From positions 84,264 through 148,263 of the forward strand of contig NZ_JABUBU010000005.1 of assembly GCF_019834675.1 (NCBI RefSeq): a stretch of 64,000 nucleotides of DNA. Direction: 5' to 3'. The notes under the pieces were generated by a model that searched no databases, was not told where the DNA came from, and was given only the letters and a program-made list of their open reading frames with translations. This DNA comes from Rhodococcoides corynebacterioides. Its GTDB lineage: Bacteria > Actinomycetota > Actinomycetes > Mycobacteriales > Mycobacteriaceae. Shown in pieces: positions 9,853 through 19,052 of the stretch. How positions within the stretch are numbered: position 1 is the stretch's first letter; each line of letters opens with the position of its first letter. Both the position numbers and the translations under genes were made by a program.

Positions 9853-12800
9853 TCAGCTAGTTGGGTCGATGCCCTGGTCAGGTGCCCGGTCGAAGTCCGC
9901 CTGCACCCCATATGGGCGACTCGTTTCCTGCCCGTGTTCGGTCGCGCCGCTGGGTGTCGCGCCCCCGGCTCCAGTGACCGACTGGATCCGCTCGCGCTCT
10001 TTCACGTCGGTATCCGGTGTACGGGTGGGGTTCAGGTCGGTGACCCCTGCGACCGAGGACACGTTCACCGTGGAGATACGGGTCTCGCTCGCTCTGACTC
10101 GCTGCTCGGCACTCGCGCGTTCGGGGTGCAGCAGCATCAGGCGCCGCCGGCGGCCGTGTTCGGCGATGACGTCGTCGAATATCGCGGCGGTAGTGAGGTC
10201 GCTCGTTCGGCGCCCCTCCGCGACACGGTCGATGATCTTCGCCCAGTCGGCGCGATCGGCGCGCACTCGACCGGCGGCTGCGTCGGCGGCGCGGCGCGCG
10301 CCGTCTAGTTGCTGAGCAAGCTGCTCGGTGCGCGCTCGTGCGGCGGCGATAGCCACTTCGAGGGGTTTGCGATCTCGCCGTTTGGCTCCACCAAGGCGCG
10401 CGGTGAGCGAAGCGAAATCAGTCCGGGCGTCAATGAGTTCGGTGTCGAGGCGGCGACGTTCGTTGTCGACGTCGCGCCAGGCGGCTATCGCGGAGGCCTG
10501 CTCGTGCAGACGCGCGTGTAGTGCCTCGGTGTCCGCGACAACGGTGGGTTCCGTGCGGCTTCCGGCGCGAGTGACCAGCATGAGGAGATCCGCGTCGGGA
10601 AGTAGGCGAATCGAGTCTCGGCGCATTGCCGCACGTAGTTCGGCATCGACGTCGCCGGTCGCCGCCGGATCGGCCGGCGGCGATGCCGACACCCGCGGCT
10701 CGACCGACTGGGCCGTCTCCGTCGGGTCGGCGGGATACAGGGTGTGCTCCGGTATGCCCACGGCGTTCTCGGGGGCAACGCCGGTCGGCACCGCCTCGAC
10801 GTCGCCCGAGTCCACGTCTGTCGCTGCGGTGGGTGCGGGGGTGTCGGTGGTGAGGGCGGCGCGGCGGACGGCGTTCTCCGCGCGGACGAGTTGCCCGTCG
10901 AGGGTGCGGCACAGTGCGTCCTGCTCGAACCATGCCGCGGTGTCGAGTTCTTCCGCTGCCAGGCGGGCGGCGTCGACGTCGGTGCGGGTGACAGCTCCCC
11001 CGTCGGCGGCGACGGTGTCCTCGTAGGCCCGTGCTGCGTCGTGAGCGCGAGCCCGCGCCCGATCCGCTGCCTCGTCGGCGAACCCGACCTGCCAGATCGC
11101 CCAGTCCAACTCGCGGCGCGCGTCGACGACGGTGTCGTCCTCCCCCGCCTCGGCGGCTGCCGCTGCGGATGCGGCGGCGGGGCGCAGGACGGTGTCGATG
11201 TGGTGCCACTGCGTTTCGGCGGCGAGGGCGGCGTCGGTCCAGTCCTGGCGGGCGTCGAGCATCGCCACCAACGCCGGCTTCTGCCGGTCCGCGCGCACAC
11301 TCATCTCGGCGATCATCGGTGCGGCGGCGGAGAGCGCGGGGCTGGTGCCGGCGGTGATCGCGGCGCGCAGCTCGCGGCGACGGGCGCGCGCAGCGTCGAG
11401 GTCGGCGCGCAGGAGTCGGACGCGTTCGTCGCGGGTGACCGTCGGATACGGCAGGGCGATGCGGTCGGCGGCGGTGAGCATCGCCTCGAACGGGTCGATC
11501 TCGTCGTCCCCGGCTGCGGTGTCGTCGCCGTTCTGCGCGGCATCCGGCTCGGCCCGGTGCTCGACGTCGTCGCCACCGTGGTCGTACTCCGGGGGCGGCG
11601 GTGCGTCGTCGTACTCGGCCGGCGCGTCCAGCGCGTCGAGGGAGGCGAGGTAGTCGGCGTCCAGCTCGATAGGAACCGCCGCAACACGGGCGTCTGTCTG
11701 CGCTGCGGCCGCGGGCGGGCCGACCGGCGGTGGGAGCCGGTCGGGGTCGGCGAACTCGGACGGCAGGACATCACCGGCGCGGTCACCGACCGCGTCGTCG
11801 ACGGGGGCGAGTGCTTCCTCGTCCTCGACGGAGAGGGGTTCGACGTCGGGGCCGATATAGGTGCGGGCGAGGTGGTTCTCGCGTACCAGCATCTCGGCGC
11901 GCCACGTCAAGGCTCGGGTCAGCTCGTGCGCGGGGACGGTGAGGCCGTGCTCGACCGGGTCGATGCCGCCGTGAAGGCACTCGTAGGCGGTACCGAGCAG
12001 CTCACCGGGGGTCCACATGCTCGGGTCGGCGGCGTCGACGGTCGCCACCAACGCCGGCCACGCCGCGTCGGCGACGATGCGCCGCGCGGTGCTCTCGCCG
12101 ACCAGCTCGGCCAGCAGCGGTGCCCACACCGGGGTCAGGTCACCGCTCGTGTCGGCCGCGTCGAGGGCAGCGGCCGACAGCTCACCCGACAGTCGCCACC
12201 ACAGTGCGGCGGCGGGCAACTCGTCCGGCAGCGGCGCCCGGGTGAGGGTGTCCCGCACCAGGGCGTGCACGTCGATGCCGGCGCGGGCGGCGGCGGAGAG
12301 GCGATCGGCGAGGACCGGGAAGTACGGGTCGCGGGCGATGTGGCGGTCGAGCTCGTCGACGAACGGACGCCACCGTGTCACGGCGTCGTTGGCGCTGCCG
12401 AGCACGGCGTCGGCGCGGGTGTCCAGGCGGCGCTGGGCGGCGGCGGAGGTGGCGGCGTACTGATCGGGACCGGTGGGACGGCGGTCGGCGGGGTCGACCT
12501 CGTGGGCGGCGCGGAACACCGCGAGGTCGGTCAGCAGCTCGGCGGTGTCGTCGGCGCTCAGGAACGGGCGCGCCCACACCGGTGCGGTGGTCGGTGTCCA
12601 GGTGGCGACGTCGGCGGCGATGGCGTCGCGGTGCGCGGTGACCGCGGCCGCGCGGGCGTCGAGGTAGCTCGCCCACTCCGGTTCGCGGGCCAGCGCGTCG
12701 GGGATCGACGGCAACCAGGGCAGCGGTCCGCGGCCGCCGTGGTGGCGTCCGGTGGCGTCGAGTCGCCAGTCGAGTACGGCGGCTCGGTCGGCGGCGGCAC

Positions 12801-15800
12801 TGAGGTCGCGGCCGGCGGCAGCGGCGTTCAGCGCAGCGACGGGATCGTCGCCGCGGGCGGCGAGGACCGCGAGGTGCCCCCGCAGAACGGGCCAGGCGGC
12901 GTCGTCGGTGAGGCCGTCGACCGCGGCGAAAGCGGCGGCGTCGATCTCGGCCATGACCGTCGGTCCGGCGAGTGCTTCGCAGGCGGTGGCCACGGAGTGG
13001 TCGTAAGCGGCGGCGGCAGGTGCGAGTGCGCGGTGCGGGTCGGCGGCGGCGGCGAGGGTGGAGTGCGCGGAGATCTGTGCGCCGTCGCGGCGGAGGATGG
13101 CGCGGAAGTCGTCGACGGCGGTGGGGGGCAGCATGCCGCGTTCGGTCATCGCGGTGTGCAGGTCACCGTCCGACGTTGTCGCGAGGTACATGTGGTTGGC
13201 GAATCGGCCGCGGGTGAGCGCGACGTAGGCGAGCTGGCGGGTTTCCTCGCCGGTGGCGACGACGTGGCAGGTGTCGGCGGTCGAGCCCTGCGCGGAGTGC
13301 ACCGTTCCGGCGTAGCCGAGTTCGGTGGCGCGGCGGGCGTAGTCGGCGGTGAGGGTGACGGTGCGGCCGAGTTCGAGGTGCCGCACCACCAGGTCACCGG
13401 CGGCGGTGACGTCCTCGACCTGCCAGCGGTCGCCGTTGCGGACCCAGTCGGTCTGCGAGAGCGGGTTGCGGCGGTCGTTCGAGCGGGTGCGTACGACGTC
13501 GCCGACGCTGGCGAACAGTCCGTCGGACAGCAACGCTTCGCGTCCGACGGGGCCGCCCGCGGCGTTGAGGCGGTCGGTGCGGGCGCGGGTGTTCAGCTCG
13601 GCCACCAACTCGCGTGTCGGGGCGAGCAGGAGTGCGTCCTTGCCGGCGGCGCGGTCGGCGCTCCAGGCGGTGTAGGCGTCGTCGGTGACGGCGGCGATGG
13701 AGCCGACGTGCAGCCGGGAGTGGTCGATGTAGAAGCCGATCGCGGCGTCGTCGCCGTCGCGCAACGCCAGCGAGGCTGCGCCTTCGGCGGCGCCGGTGAC
13801 CGGGTCGCGGAAGCGCACCACCTGCGAGAGGGTCAGCGCGCCGACGCGGTCGGCGATGTCGCGGAGCACACCGCCGGAGGCGACGGCGGCGAGTTGTTGG
13901 TCGTCGCCGATCAGCCGCACCGTCGCACCGCGCGCGGCGAGTGCGGACACCGCTTCGTCGAGGTCGCGGGTGCCGGTCATGCCGGCCTCGTCGACGATGA
14001 TGAGGCTGTCCGGTCCGATGTCGGTGTACCACTGCGGCACCGACACCGGTGCACCGTCGCGCAGGCGTCGGGTGATGTCGACGAACTTCGCCACCGTGTC
14101 CGTCGTGGTGGCGATGTCCTGGCGCAGCACCGCGGCGGCGGCGGCGGTCGGGGCGAACCCGACGACGCGGCCGCCCGCGTTCTGCCACGACCGCGTCAGC
14201 GCTGTCATCGCGGTGGTCTTGCCGGTGCCGGCGGGTGCGAGGGCGAGTTGCACCTTCGCCCCCGAGGTGGCCATCGCGCGCACCAGGGAGCGTTGTCCGG
14301 CGTTGAGGTCGCGGCCGTTGGCGACGGATTCGAGCAGCGCGATCTCCACGTGCTCGTCGGCGATGGCGACGCCGTCGGTGCGTGCGGCGAGGGAGACGAT
14401 GCGTGCTTCCGCGTCGAGGACGTCGGTGGTGGTGAACAACGTCGCTTCGTGGCGGGTGTGCACGTCGAGTCCGTCGCGGCGACGCATCACCGCAGGGGCG
14501 AGGTCGGCGGCGACGTCGTCGCCGACCTCCTCCCCCAACGACACCGCGAGATCGGTACTGCACGCGCGGTCGGTGACCGCCTCGACGAGTTCGGTGATGC
14601 GCTCGGCCGGCGGGTTCACCGACCGGACACGGCGGATCGCTTCGGCGCGGATGTTGTGCCGCCGGTACCGCGAGCGTGCGCGGGAGACGACCTCGACGAC
14701 CTCGGCGGCGCACTGCTCGACCCACCGCGGATCGTCGACGTCCACGCTCGCCGAGGTGCGGGTGCGGCCGGTGACGCCGGCGACCATCTCCGACAGCGAC
14801 TCCGGTGACCCGAGGACCTCGATCGCCTCGGCGCGCCACCCACCGCGCTGCTCGGCGTGACTGCGCGGTTCGTGCTTGGCCTCGCGGGTTTCGAGGGTGG
14901 CGCGCTGCGCGAGGCCGATCGCTTCGATGGCCGTCGGTTCGCGGTGATGGTCGAGCTGGAACTGCCGCGACAGCTCCGCGGTGCGCGCGGTGATCGCAGC
15001 GGTCCGCGAGGACCACCGCTCGGTGAGGCGGTCGTCCATCCCGACGATCTCGCGCACGGGACGTTTGCTGCGGTCCTCGCTGGGGCGGTCGGCGAACTCG
15101 ACGCCGATGCGCTCACGCAGGTGCGCTTCGAGTGCGGTGTTGTAGACCTCGGAGGCGGGCACGTTGTTGCGGTAGAGCGCCGCGCCGTCGAGTGCGAGCC
15201 ACTTGACGGTGCCGTCCGGCAGCGTGGTGGAGACCTTGTTGCTGATCGCGACGTGGGTGTGCAGGTTCGGATCCCCCGCACGCGAGTCGCGGTGCGTGAA
15301 CGCGGCCGCGATCAAGCCGTTCGCGTCGACCTGGGCGACACCGCCGTTGCCGAGCCGGGTGAAGCAGGCGTGCTCTTCGAGGTACTCGAGCGCCGCACCG
15401 ATCGCCGCGTCGTGGGCGGCTTCGATCTGCTCGGCCACTTCTCGCGGTGCGACCGCCCACAGCGCCGACACACTCTTGACGGGGGTGAAGGTCAGGTCGA
15501 ATCCGGCGACGGCTTTGGTGTTCTGCCGGCCGGACTTCGCGACCCACCCGGACAGTTCACGCTCGTCGGCGGGTGCGCGTCCGTACTCGCGGGCGAACAT
15601 CTCCGTCGCCACCCGGGTGCGGATGGTGGCGCGCTCGTCCGCGTCGATGGGGGCGTTCCACTTCTCGCCGCCGGCGAGGTTGTGCTCGACGAACGCCTTC
15701 GCGCAGGCGATGCGGTAGTCCGAGGCTCCGTTGTCGATCTTGAACGCCCGCCCCAACCGGATCGACGCCGCCGCGGTGCGCGCAGCGGTCTTCGCCGATG

Positions 15801-16086
15801 CGCCCGCGGTCAGTTCGGCGGCGAACGTCTCGGCGTACATCGTGTCGGCCTCGGGGTGCAGGCCGTCGCCGAACAGCGCCTTCATGTGCGCCTCCGACAC
15901 CCGGGAGCCCTCGGCGATCGAGCCCAGCTCGGCCAGACCGGTGCCGGTCCACCGGCCGGGCGATTCACCCTTCTCCGAGTAGTACTCCGACAGTGTGGCG
16001 GCGCCTCGCTCGGTGGAATCTGCTGCTGCAACGTGCCTGGTCAGGTACGTGTACCCGTCCCCGGCAGTGAGCTTGTGCAGACCCAT
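9853..16086 (-). CDS. MobF-family conjugative relaxase-helicase (TrwC/TraI-like)
   Basis: A 2077-aa protein that nicks oriT, stays bound to the 5' end and unwinds the transferred strand. N-terminal relaxase domain: tyrosine pairs in GYTYL (about residues 12-15) and EYYSEKG (about 35-41) align with the TrwC catalytic tyrosines, and the HUH metal site is in DPNLHTHVAISN near residue 276. Helicase domain: Walker A APAGTGKTT near 617, VDEAGMTGT, and RecD2-like motifs up to YVALTRGR. The last 900 residues are Ala/Arg/Glu-rich with predicted coiled coil. ATG 16086 is chosen over GTG 16089. The divergent intergenic region upstream is a candidate oriT. The family call is certain. Confidence 0.96.
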   Translation of the reverse strand: MGLHKLTAGDGYTYLTRHVAAADSTERGAATLSEYYSEKGESPGRWTGTGLAELGSIAEGSRVSEAHMKALFGDGLHPEADTMYAETFAAELTAGASAKTAARTAAASIRLGRAFKIDNGASDYRIACAKAFVEHNLAGGEKWNAPIDADERATIRTRVATEMFAREYGRAPADERELSGWVAKSGRQNTKAVAGFDLTFTPVKSVSALWAVAPREVAEQIEAAHDAAIGAALEYLEEHACFTRLGNGGVAQVDANGLIAAAFTHRDSRAGDPNLHTHVAISNKVSTTLPDGTVKWLALDGAALYRNNVPASEVYNTALEAHLRERIGVEFADRPSEDRSKRPVREIVGMDDRLTERWSSRTAAITARTAELSRQFQLDHHREPTAIEAIGLAQRATLETREAKHEPRSHAEQRGGWRAEAIEVLGSPESLSEMVAGVTGRTRTSASVDVDDPRWVEQCAAEVVEVVSRARSRYRRHNIRAEAIRRVRSVNPPAERITELVEAVTDRACSTDLAVSLGEEVGDDVAADLAPAVMRRRDGLDVHTRHEATLFTTTDVLDAEARIVSLAARTDGVAIADEHVEIALLESVANGRDLNAGQRSLVRAMATSGAKVQLALAPAGTGKTTAMTALTRSWQNAGGRVVGFAPTAAAAAVLRQDIATTTDTVAKFVDITRRLRDGAPVSVPQWYTDIGPDSLIIVDEAGMTGTRDLDEAVSALAARGATVRLIGDDQQLAAVASGGVLRDIADRVGALTLSQVVRFRDPVTGAAEGAASLALRDGDDAAIGFYIDHSRLHVGSIAAVTDDAYTAWSADRAAGKDALLLAPTRELVAELNTRARTDRLNAAGGPVGREALLSDGLFASVGDVVRTRSNDRRNPLSQTDWVRNGDRWQVEDVTAAGDLVVRHLELGRTVTLTADYARRATELGYAGTVHSAQGSTADTCHVVATGEETRQLAYVALTRGRFANHMYLATTSDGDLHTAMTERGMLPPTAVDDFRAILRRDGAQISAHSTLAAAADPHRALAPAAAAYDHSVATACEALAGPTVMAEIDAAAFAAVDGLTDDAAWPVLRGHLAVLAARGDDPVAALNAAAAGRDLSAAADRAAVLDWRLDATGRHHGGRGPLPWLPSIPDALAREPEWASYLDARAAAVTAHRDAIAADVATWTPTTAPVWARPFLSADDTAELLTDLAVFRAAHEVDPADRRPTGPDQYAATSAAAQRRLDTRADAVLGSANDAVTRWRPFVDELDRHIARDPYFPVLADRLSAAARAGIDVHALVRDTLTRAPLPDELPAAALWWRLSGELSAAALDAADTSGDLTPVWAPLLAELVGESTARRIVADAAWPALVATVDAADPSMWTPGELLGTAYECLHGGIDPVEHGLTVPAHELTRALTWRAEMLVRENHLARTYIGPDVEPLSVEDEEALAPVDDAVGDRAGDVLPSEFADPDRLPPPVGPPAAAAQTDARVAAVPIELDADYLASLDALDAPAEYDDAPPPPEYDHGGDDVEHRAEPDAAQNGDDTAAGDDEIDPFEAMLTAADRIALPYPTVTRDERVRLLRADLDAARARRRELRAAITAGTSPALSAAAPMIAEMSVRADRQKPALVAMLDARQDWTDAALAAETQWHHIDTVLRPAAASAAAAAEAGEDDTVVDARRELDWAIWQVGFADEAADRARARAHDAARAYEDTVAADGGAVTRTDVDAARLAAEELDTAAWFEQDALCRTLDGQLVRAENAVRRAALTTDTPAPTAATDVDSGDVEAVPTGVAPENAVGIPEHTLYPADPTETAQSVEPRVSASPPADPAATGDVDAELRAAMRRDSIRLLPDADLLMLVTRAGSRTEPTVVADTEALHARLHEQASAIAAWRDVDNERRRLDTELIDARTDFASLTARLGGAKRRDRKPLEVAIAAARARTEQLAQQLDGARRAADAAAGRVRADRADWAKIIDRVAEGRRTSDLTTAAIFDDVIAEHGRRRRLMLLHPERASAEQRVRASETRISTVNVSSVAGVTDLNPTRTPDTDVKERERIQSVTGAGGATPSGATEHGQETSRPYGVQADFDRAPDQGIDPTS

Positions 16087-16278
16087 CACAGACCGAACCG
16101 TACCGCAGGTGACTTAAATGCATGAGGTGTGTGGGATTTTGGGCCTGCGGTTGGGCTGATTCGGGGCGACGGACAAACGTTGGTCGGCTGGGCTGGGTAA
16201 CGGTGGCGGATCGGCGATGTGGGAGGAGGTTGTGTCAGGAATGGCGAGATTGTCGGGTCGTGGGGCTAGGGTGTCGGC
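16087..16278. other. Candidate origin of transfer and divergent promoter region
   Basis: The 190-bp gap lies between the divergently read relaxase and a small HTH-like gene. It contains an 8-bp perfect inverted repeat (ACCGCAGG at 16102-16109, CCTGCGGT at 16144-16151) enclosing a locally AT-rich segment with TTAAATGCAT. An inverted repeat beside an AT-rich stretch next to a MobF gene is the usual oriT layout. No nic site can be assigned by eye. Confidence 0.4.
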
Positions 16279-16605
16279 ATGGCAGCGACTCAGGCCCGGA
16301 TGACCGCGCGCGCCCGGGCGCGCGCGGCGCAACAGAAGGTCTTGGCGGATCGCAAGCGGCGAGACGAGGCGAATATCGTCACGTTGACCACGTTCTTCGC
16401 TGCTGCCGAACAAATCGACGCGGCCCGTCTGACGATGGCCCGGGCGCTCGACGAGATCCGCGCACGAGAGGGAACACTCTCCGCGGCCGCGACGCTGACT
16501 GGGATCCCCCTCGGGGAAGCACGCAAGCTTGTCGCCCTGCTCTCCGCCGATCCAGACACGAGCTTTCGAAACCACGATTCCGACGCAGCGGCATATGTCA
16601 ACTGA
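16279..16605 (+). CDS. Small HTH-like protein, possibly transfer-accessory or regulatory
   Basis: A 108-aa basic protein. The N-terminal 30 residues are Arg/Ala/Lys-rich, followed by two helices and a C-terminal segment (LSAAATLTGIPLGEARKLV, about residues 70-88) that reads like a helix-turn-helix. It is divergent from the relaxase and next to the putative oriT, the place where relaxosome accessory DNA-binding proteins often sit; that role is inference. Its stop overlaps the start of the pentapeptide gene by 11 nt, so the two are coupled. Confidence 0.65.
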   Translation: MAATQARMTARARARAAQQKVLADRKRRDEANIVTLTTFFAAAEQIDAARLTMARALDEIRAREGTLSAAATLTGIPLGEARKLVALLSADPDTSFRNHDSDAAAYVN

Positions 16606-17470
16606 CTCACGGTCGATCGATTCGTCGGCCGATGACCACTACACCGATCGAGCACAAGACGACTGGCTCGTCGAGCTGCTCGCCAGCGCTGCTCTCGAAG
16701 GCGAGGATGATCAAGACGACAACCTCGTCGACGCGGACCTTCGCGGCGCCTACCTCAGAGGCGCGGAGCTGAAGGACACCGATCTGAGCGGCTCTGATCT
16801 CTCAGGTGCAGATTTGATCGGCGCCGACCTCACTGACGCCAACTTGCAGGACGCCACCCTCAACGGCGCGTACCTCATCGACGCCGACCTCACCGGCGCA
16901 GACCTCACCAGCGCCGACCTCGTTGGCGCGTACCTCACCGGAGCCGACCTCACCGGCGTGTGCTTCGCCAGCGCCGATCTCACGAGAGCCCGGCTCACCG
17001 GCGCTAGCCTGGCCGACTCCGACCTCAGCCTCAGCGACCTCTCCGATTCCGATCTCACCGACGCCGACCTCACCGGTGTCGATCTCGCCGGCGCCGGCCT
17101 CTTCGCGGCTGATCTCCTTCGGGCAACTCTCGTCGGTGCCGACCTCACCGACGCGTGCCTCGCCGACGCCGATCTCACCGACGCGCGTCTCGCTGGCGCC
17201 GACCTCACCGGTGCCGATCTCACCGACGCGTGCCTCGCCGACGCCGATCTCACTGGCGCCGACCTGACCCGTGCGGATCTCACCCGTGCAGACTTCAGCG
17301 ACGCAACATTGAGGCGAGCTGATCTGACCGATGCCGAAATCACGTACGCCGACTTCACCGGCTCTGATCTCACTCGGGCTGCACTCGACTTGAGTGACCT
17401 CTCGTTCGACCCCCGCTACGACGAAACGACGACGTGGCCTGACGGGTCACACATTCCGCCGAGCGCGTGA
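16595..17470 (+). CDS. Pentapeptide-repeat protein
   Basis: A 291-aa protein. Residues 1-45 are acidic and polar. From about residue 46 to 275 it is an almost unbroken run of A(D/N)L-x-x pentapeptides (for example ADLTGADLTSADLVGA), which fold into a right-handed quadrilateral beta-helix. Members such as MfpA and Qnr mimic DNA and protect gyrase; others are uncharacterised, so the target here is unknown. ATG 16595 is chosen because it overlaps the previous gene and excludes a shadow extension. The repeat makes the DNA periodic at 15 bp. The stop overlaps the HNH gene start by 4 nt. Confidence 0.92.
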   Translation: MSTDSRSIDSSADDHYTDRAQDDWLVELLASAALEGEDDQDDNLVDADLRGAYLRGAELKDTDLSGSDLSGADLIGADLTDANLQDATLNGAYLIDADLTGADLTSADLVGAYLTGADLTGVCFASADLTRARLTGASLADSDLSLSDLSDSDLTDADLTGVDLAGAGLFAADLLRATLVGADLTDACLADADLTDARLAGADLTGADLTDACLADADLTGADLTRADLTRADFSDATLRRADLTDAEITYADFTGSDLTRAALDLSDLSFDPRYDETTTWPDGSHIPPSA

Positions 17471-18063
17471 ACGACAGTGCACCGGCACGAACGAAAACGG
17501 CCTGTAGGCACGGCGAGGTGAGCGAAATATCGCAACTGGCGTTGTTCGGTGATGACACCGCCGTCCCCGCGTCCACACGGGCCTGGCGGCCGCTGCGAGA
17601 ACCGCTGCCGGCGAGAACCGTAGCGCGGTTCTGGGCGAAAGTGGTTGTCACGCCGACGTGTCACCTCTGGCGCGGCTCGGTCAGTTACCCCGACGGCTAC
17701 GGCCGCTTCACCTTCACCGACGGTGGCACCCCTCGCACGCTGTCCGCGCATCGGGTGGCGTTGGTTATCGTGCATGGAGACCTCGGTGACGGTGTCATCG
17801 GCGAGCACGATTGCGACGAGTCATTGTGCGTGCGCGTCGGCGACGGGCACCTCAAACTCGGCACCCAAGCGGCGAACCTCGCGCACGCCGTCGCCATTGG
17901 CAGGCACCTCGGACCGACCCCTGCCTATCGCGACCCGCGTGGCCGGTACGGGCGTGCCGTCGCCATCCGCGACGCGTTGCTCGATGGGTACGACCCCGGC
18001 CGACTACGCGCCGCCCTCAGTGGAACCGACGCGAACGCGATTGCCGCCCCGACGCTGTTCTGA
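17467..18063 (+). CDS. HNH endonuclease with N-terminal clamp-binding-like motif
   Basis: A 198-aa protein. The HNH_3 homing-endonuclease pattern is readable: C-LWRGS--PDGYGRF near residues 64-79, HRVALVIVHGD near 97-107, EHDCDESLCVR near 117-127 and HLKLGTQAANLAHA near 132-145, with H and C residues in metal and catalytic positions. An ISQLALFGDD motif near residues 21-30 fits the QLxLF sliding-clamp consensus. GTG 17467 overlaps the pentapeptide stop (GTGA); GTG 17518, just before SEISQLALF, is an alternative start. It is probably a mobile or defence nuclease; the substrate is unknown. Confidence 0.82.
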   Translation: MNDSAPARTKTACRHGEVSEISQLALFGDDTAVPASTRAWRPLREPLPARTVARFWAKVVVTPTCHLWRGSVSYPDGYGRFTFTDGGTPRTLSAHRVALVIVHGDLGDGVIGEHDCDESLCVRVGDGHLKLGTQAANLAHAVAIGRHLGPTPAYRDPRGRYGRAVAIRDALLDGYDPGRLRAALSGTDANAIAAPTLF

Positions 18064-18080
18064 ACGTTAGCGTTCTTCGC

Positions 18081-18404
18081 ATGGCCAAAGACTGGGGTCC
18101 GGACGTATCGCGTGCACGTGCAGCGTTGGTGGTGGCGGCACTGCGCAAGTCATTGCTGACTTACGGGGAGCTCGGTGCCGCTATCGGTGTCCGGGGTGTC
18201 GACCTTCGCAATCAGGCGCGCCACATACTCGACCATCTCTCCGAGCAGAATCGCAGCGAGGATGAACCGTCGCTCGCCGCACTGGTCGTCAACGGCCAGA
18301 CCGGTCGACCGGGCTCCGGATGGACCGACGGTGTGGGTGTCGAATGGCATACGGAAGTGCGCCGCGTGTTCGACCATGATTGGACCGCGCCGCCGCGCAT
18401 CTGA
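18081..18404 (+). CDS. Hypothetical protein with YGELxxxIG and LVVNxxTGxPG motifs
   Basis: A 107-aa protein. A YGELGAAIGV segment near residues 28-37 and ALVVNGQTGRPGSGW near 72-86 look like a conserved small family seen near phage and defence genes, but I cannot name it. ATG 18081 lies 17 nt after the HNH stop, so it is probably the last gene of the string that starts at 16279. It converges on the DUF6308 gene with only 21 nt between the stops. Confidence 0.65.
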   Translation: MAKDWGPDVSRARAALVVAALRKSLLTYGELGAAIGVRGVDLRNQARHILDHLSEQNRSEDEPSLAALVVNGQTGRPGSGWTDGVGVEWHTEVRRVFDHDWTAPPRI

Positions 18405-18425
18405 CGAGGCGTGCCGCCGGCGCTT

Positions 18426-19052
18426 TCAGTTGGATTTGCCCCACATCCAGCTGATGACGTCGAGGACGCGCAGCGCACTGATGTCGTCGGGTAGATCCGC
18501 CAGCGTTCTGATCGAACGCAGCCGGGCATCGAGAGCGCCGCCGTCGGCGCGGAGCGCCTCGCGAATGGGGTTGTGATGCGAGAGCGTCGTACCCAGAATC
18601 TCACCGACGACGACGTCGTAGATCGGAACCAGGCGAGGACGTTTGCGGGCCATCAGTTTCGTCGCCTTGGTCCGGCCGATGTCTTTGATGCTCAACAGTT
18701 CCGTCTCGAGACGCCACAGCGGCGAGTCGCGGTTCAGAGCGTCGGCATCGTCGACGAGGTCGTGATCGGGACCGACAGCGTCAAGCAGCTCCGCGAACTC
18801 GTCGGCACGGGTGACGAGCAGCTCGCGTGCAGCTCGTGCACCGATGTCGACCGAGAGGAAGGTGACCGCGACGAGGTCGTCTGCGGTGAACCGATCTGCA
18901 TCGGCCTGGCGATTCTGCGGCGCCCAGCTGTCGAAGAATGCGCCGGTGTAGCACCCGCTGTCGAGGTACGTCTGACCGTAATACTCACGCAGAAGCGCTA
19001 CCGCGTCGTCGTCGGTCGGGGCTGTGAGAGGTGGTGGGAGGGTGACACTCAC
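18426..19052 (-). CDS. DUF6308 family protein
   Basis: A 208-aa protein that matches the DUF6308 pattern: FTADDLVAVTFLSVDI near residues 53-68, a central LWRLE-ELLSIKDIGRTKATKLMARKRPRLVPIYD block near 130-164, and a C-terminal LPDDISALRVLDVISWM. The IGRTKATKL segment resembles a helix-hairpin-helix DNA-binding turn. The function is not known. The GTG start at 19052 overlaps the upstream OB-fold gene by 4 nt, so the two are made together and may act together on nucleic acid. Confidence 0.85.
   Translation of the reverse strand: MSVTLPPPLTAPTDDDAVALLREYYGQTYLDSGCYTGAFFDSWAPQNRQADADRFTADDLVAVTFLSVDIGARAARELLVTRADEFAELLDAVGPDHDLVDDADALNRDSPLWRLETELLSIKDIGRTKATKLMARKRPRLVPIYDVVVGEILGTTLSHHNPIREALRADGGALDARLRSIRTLADLPDDISALRVLDVISWMWGKSN

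Noticed and set aside
10744..14808. 1354-aa plus-strand open frame
   Set aside because: Antisense shadow of the relaxase; Gly/Val/Arg-rich with no domain.
16740..17400. Regular short repeats that could be taken for a CRISPR array
   Set aside because: The 15-bp periodicity is the coding signature of A(D/N)Lxx pentapeptides; there are no constant repeats with unique spacers.
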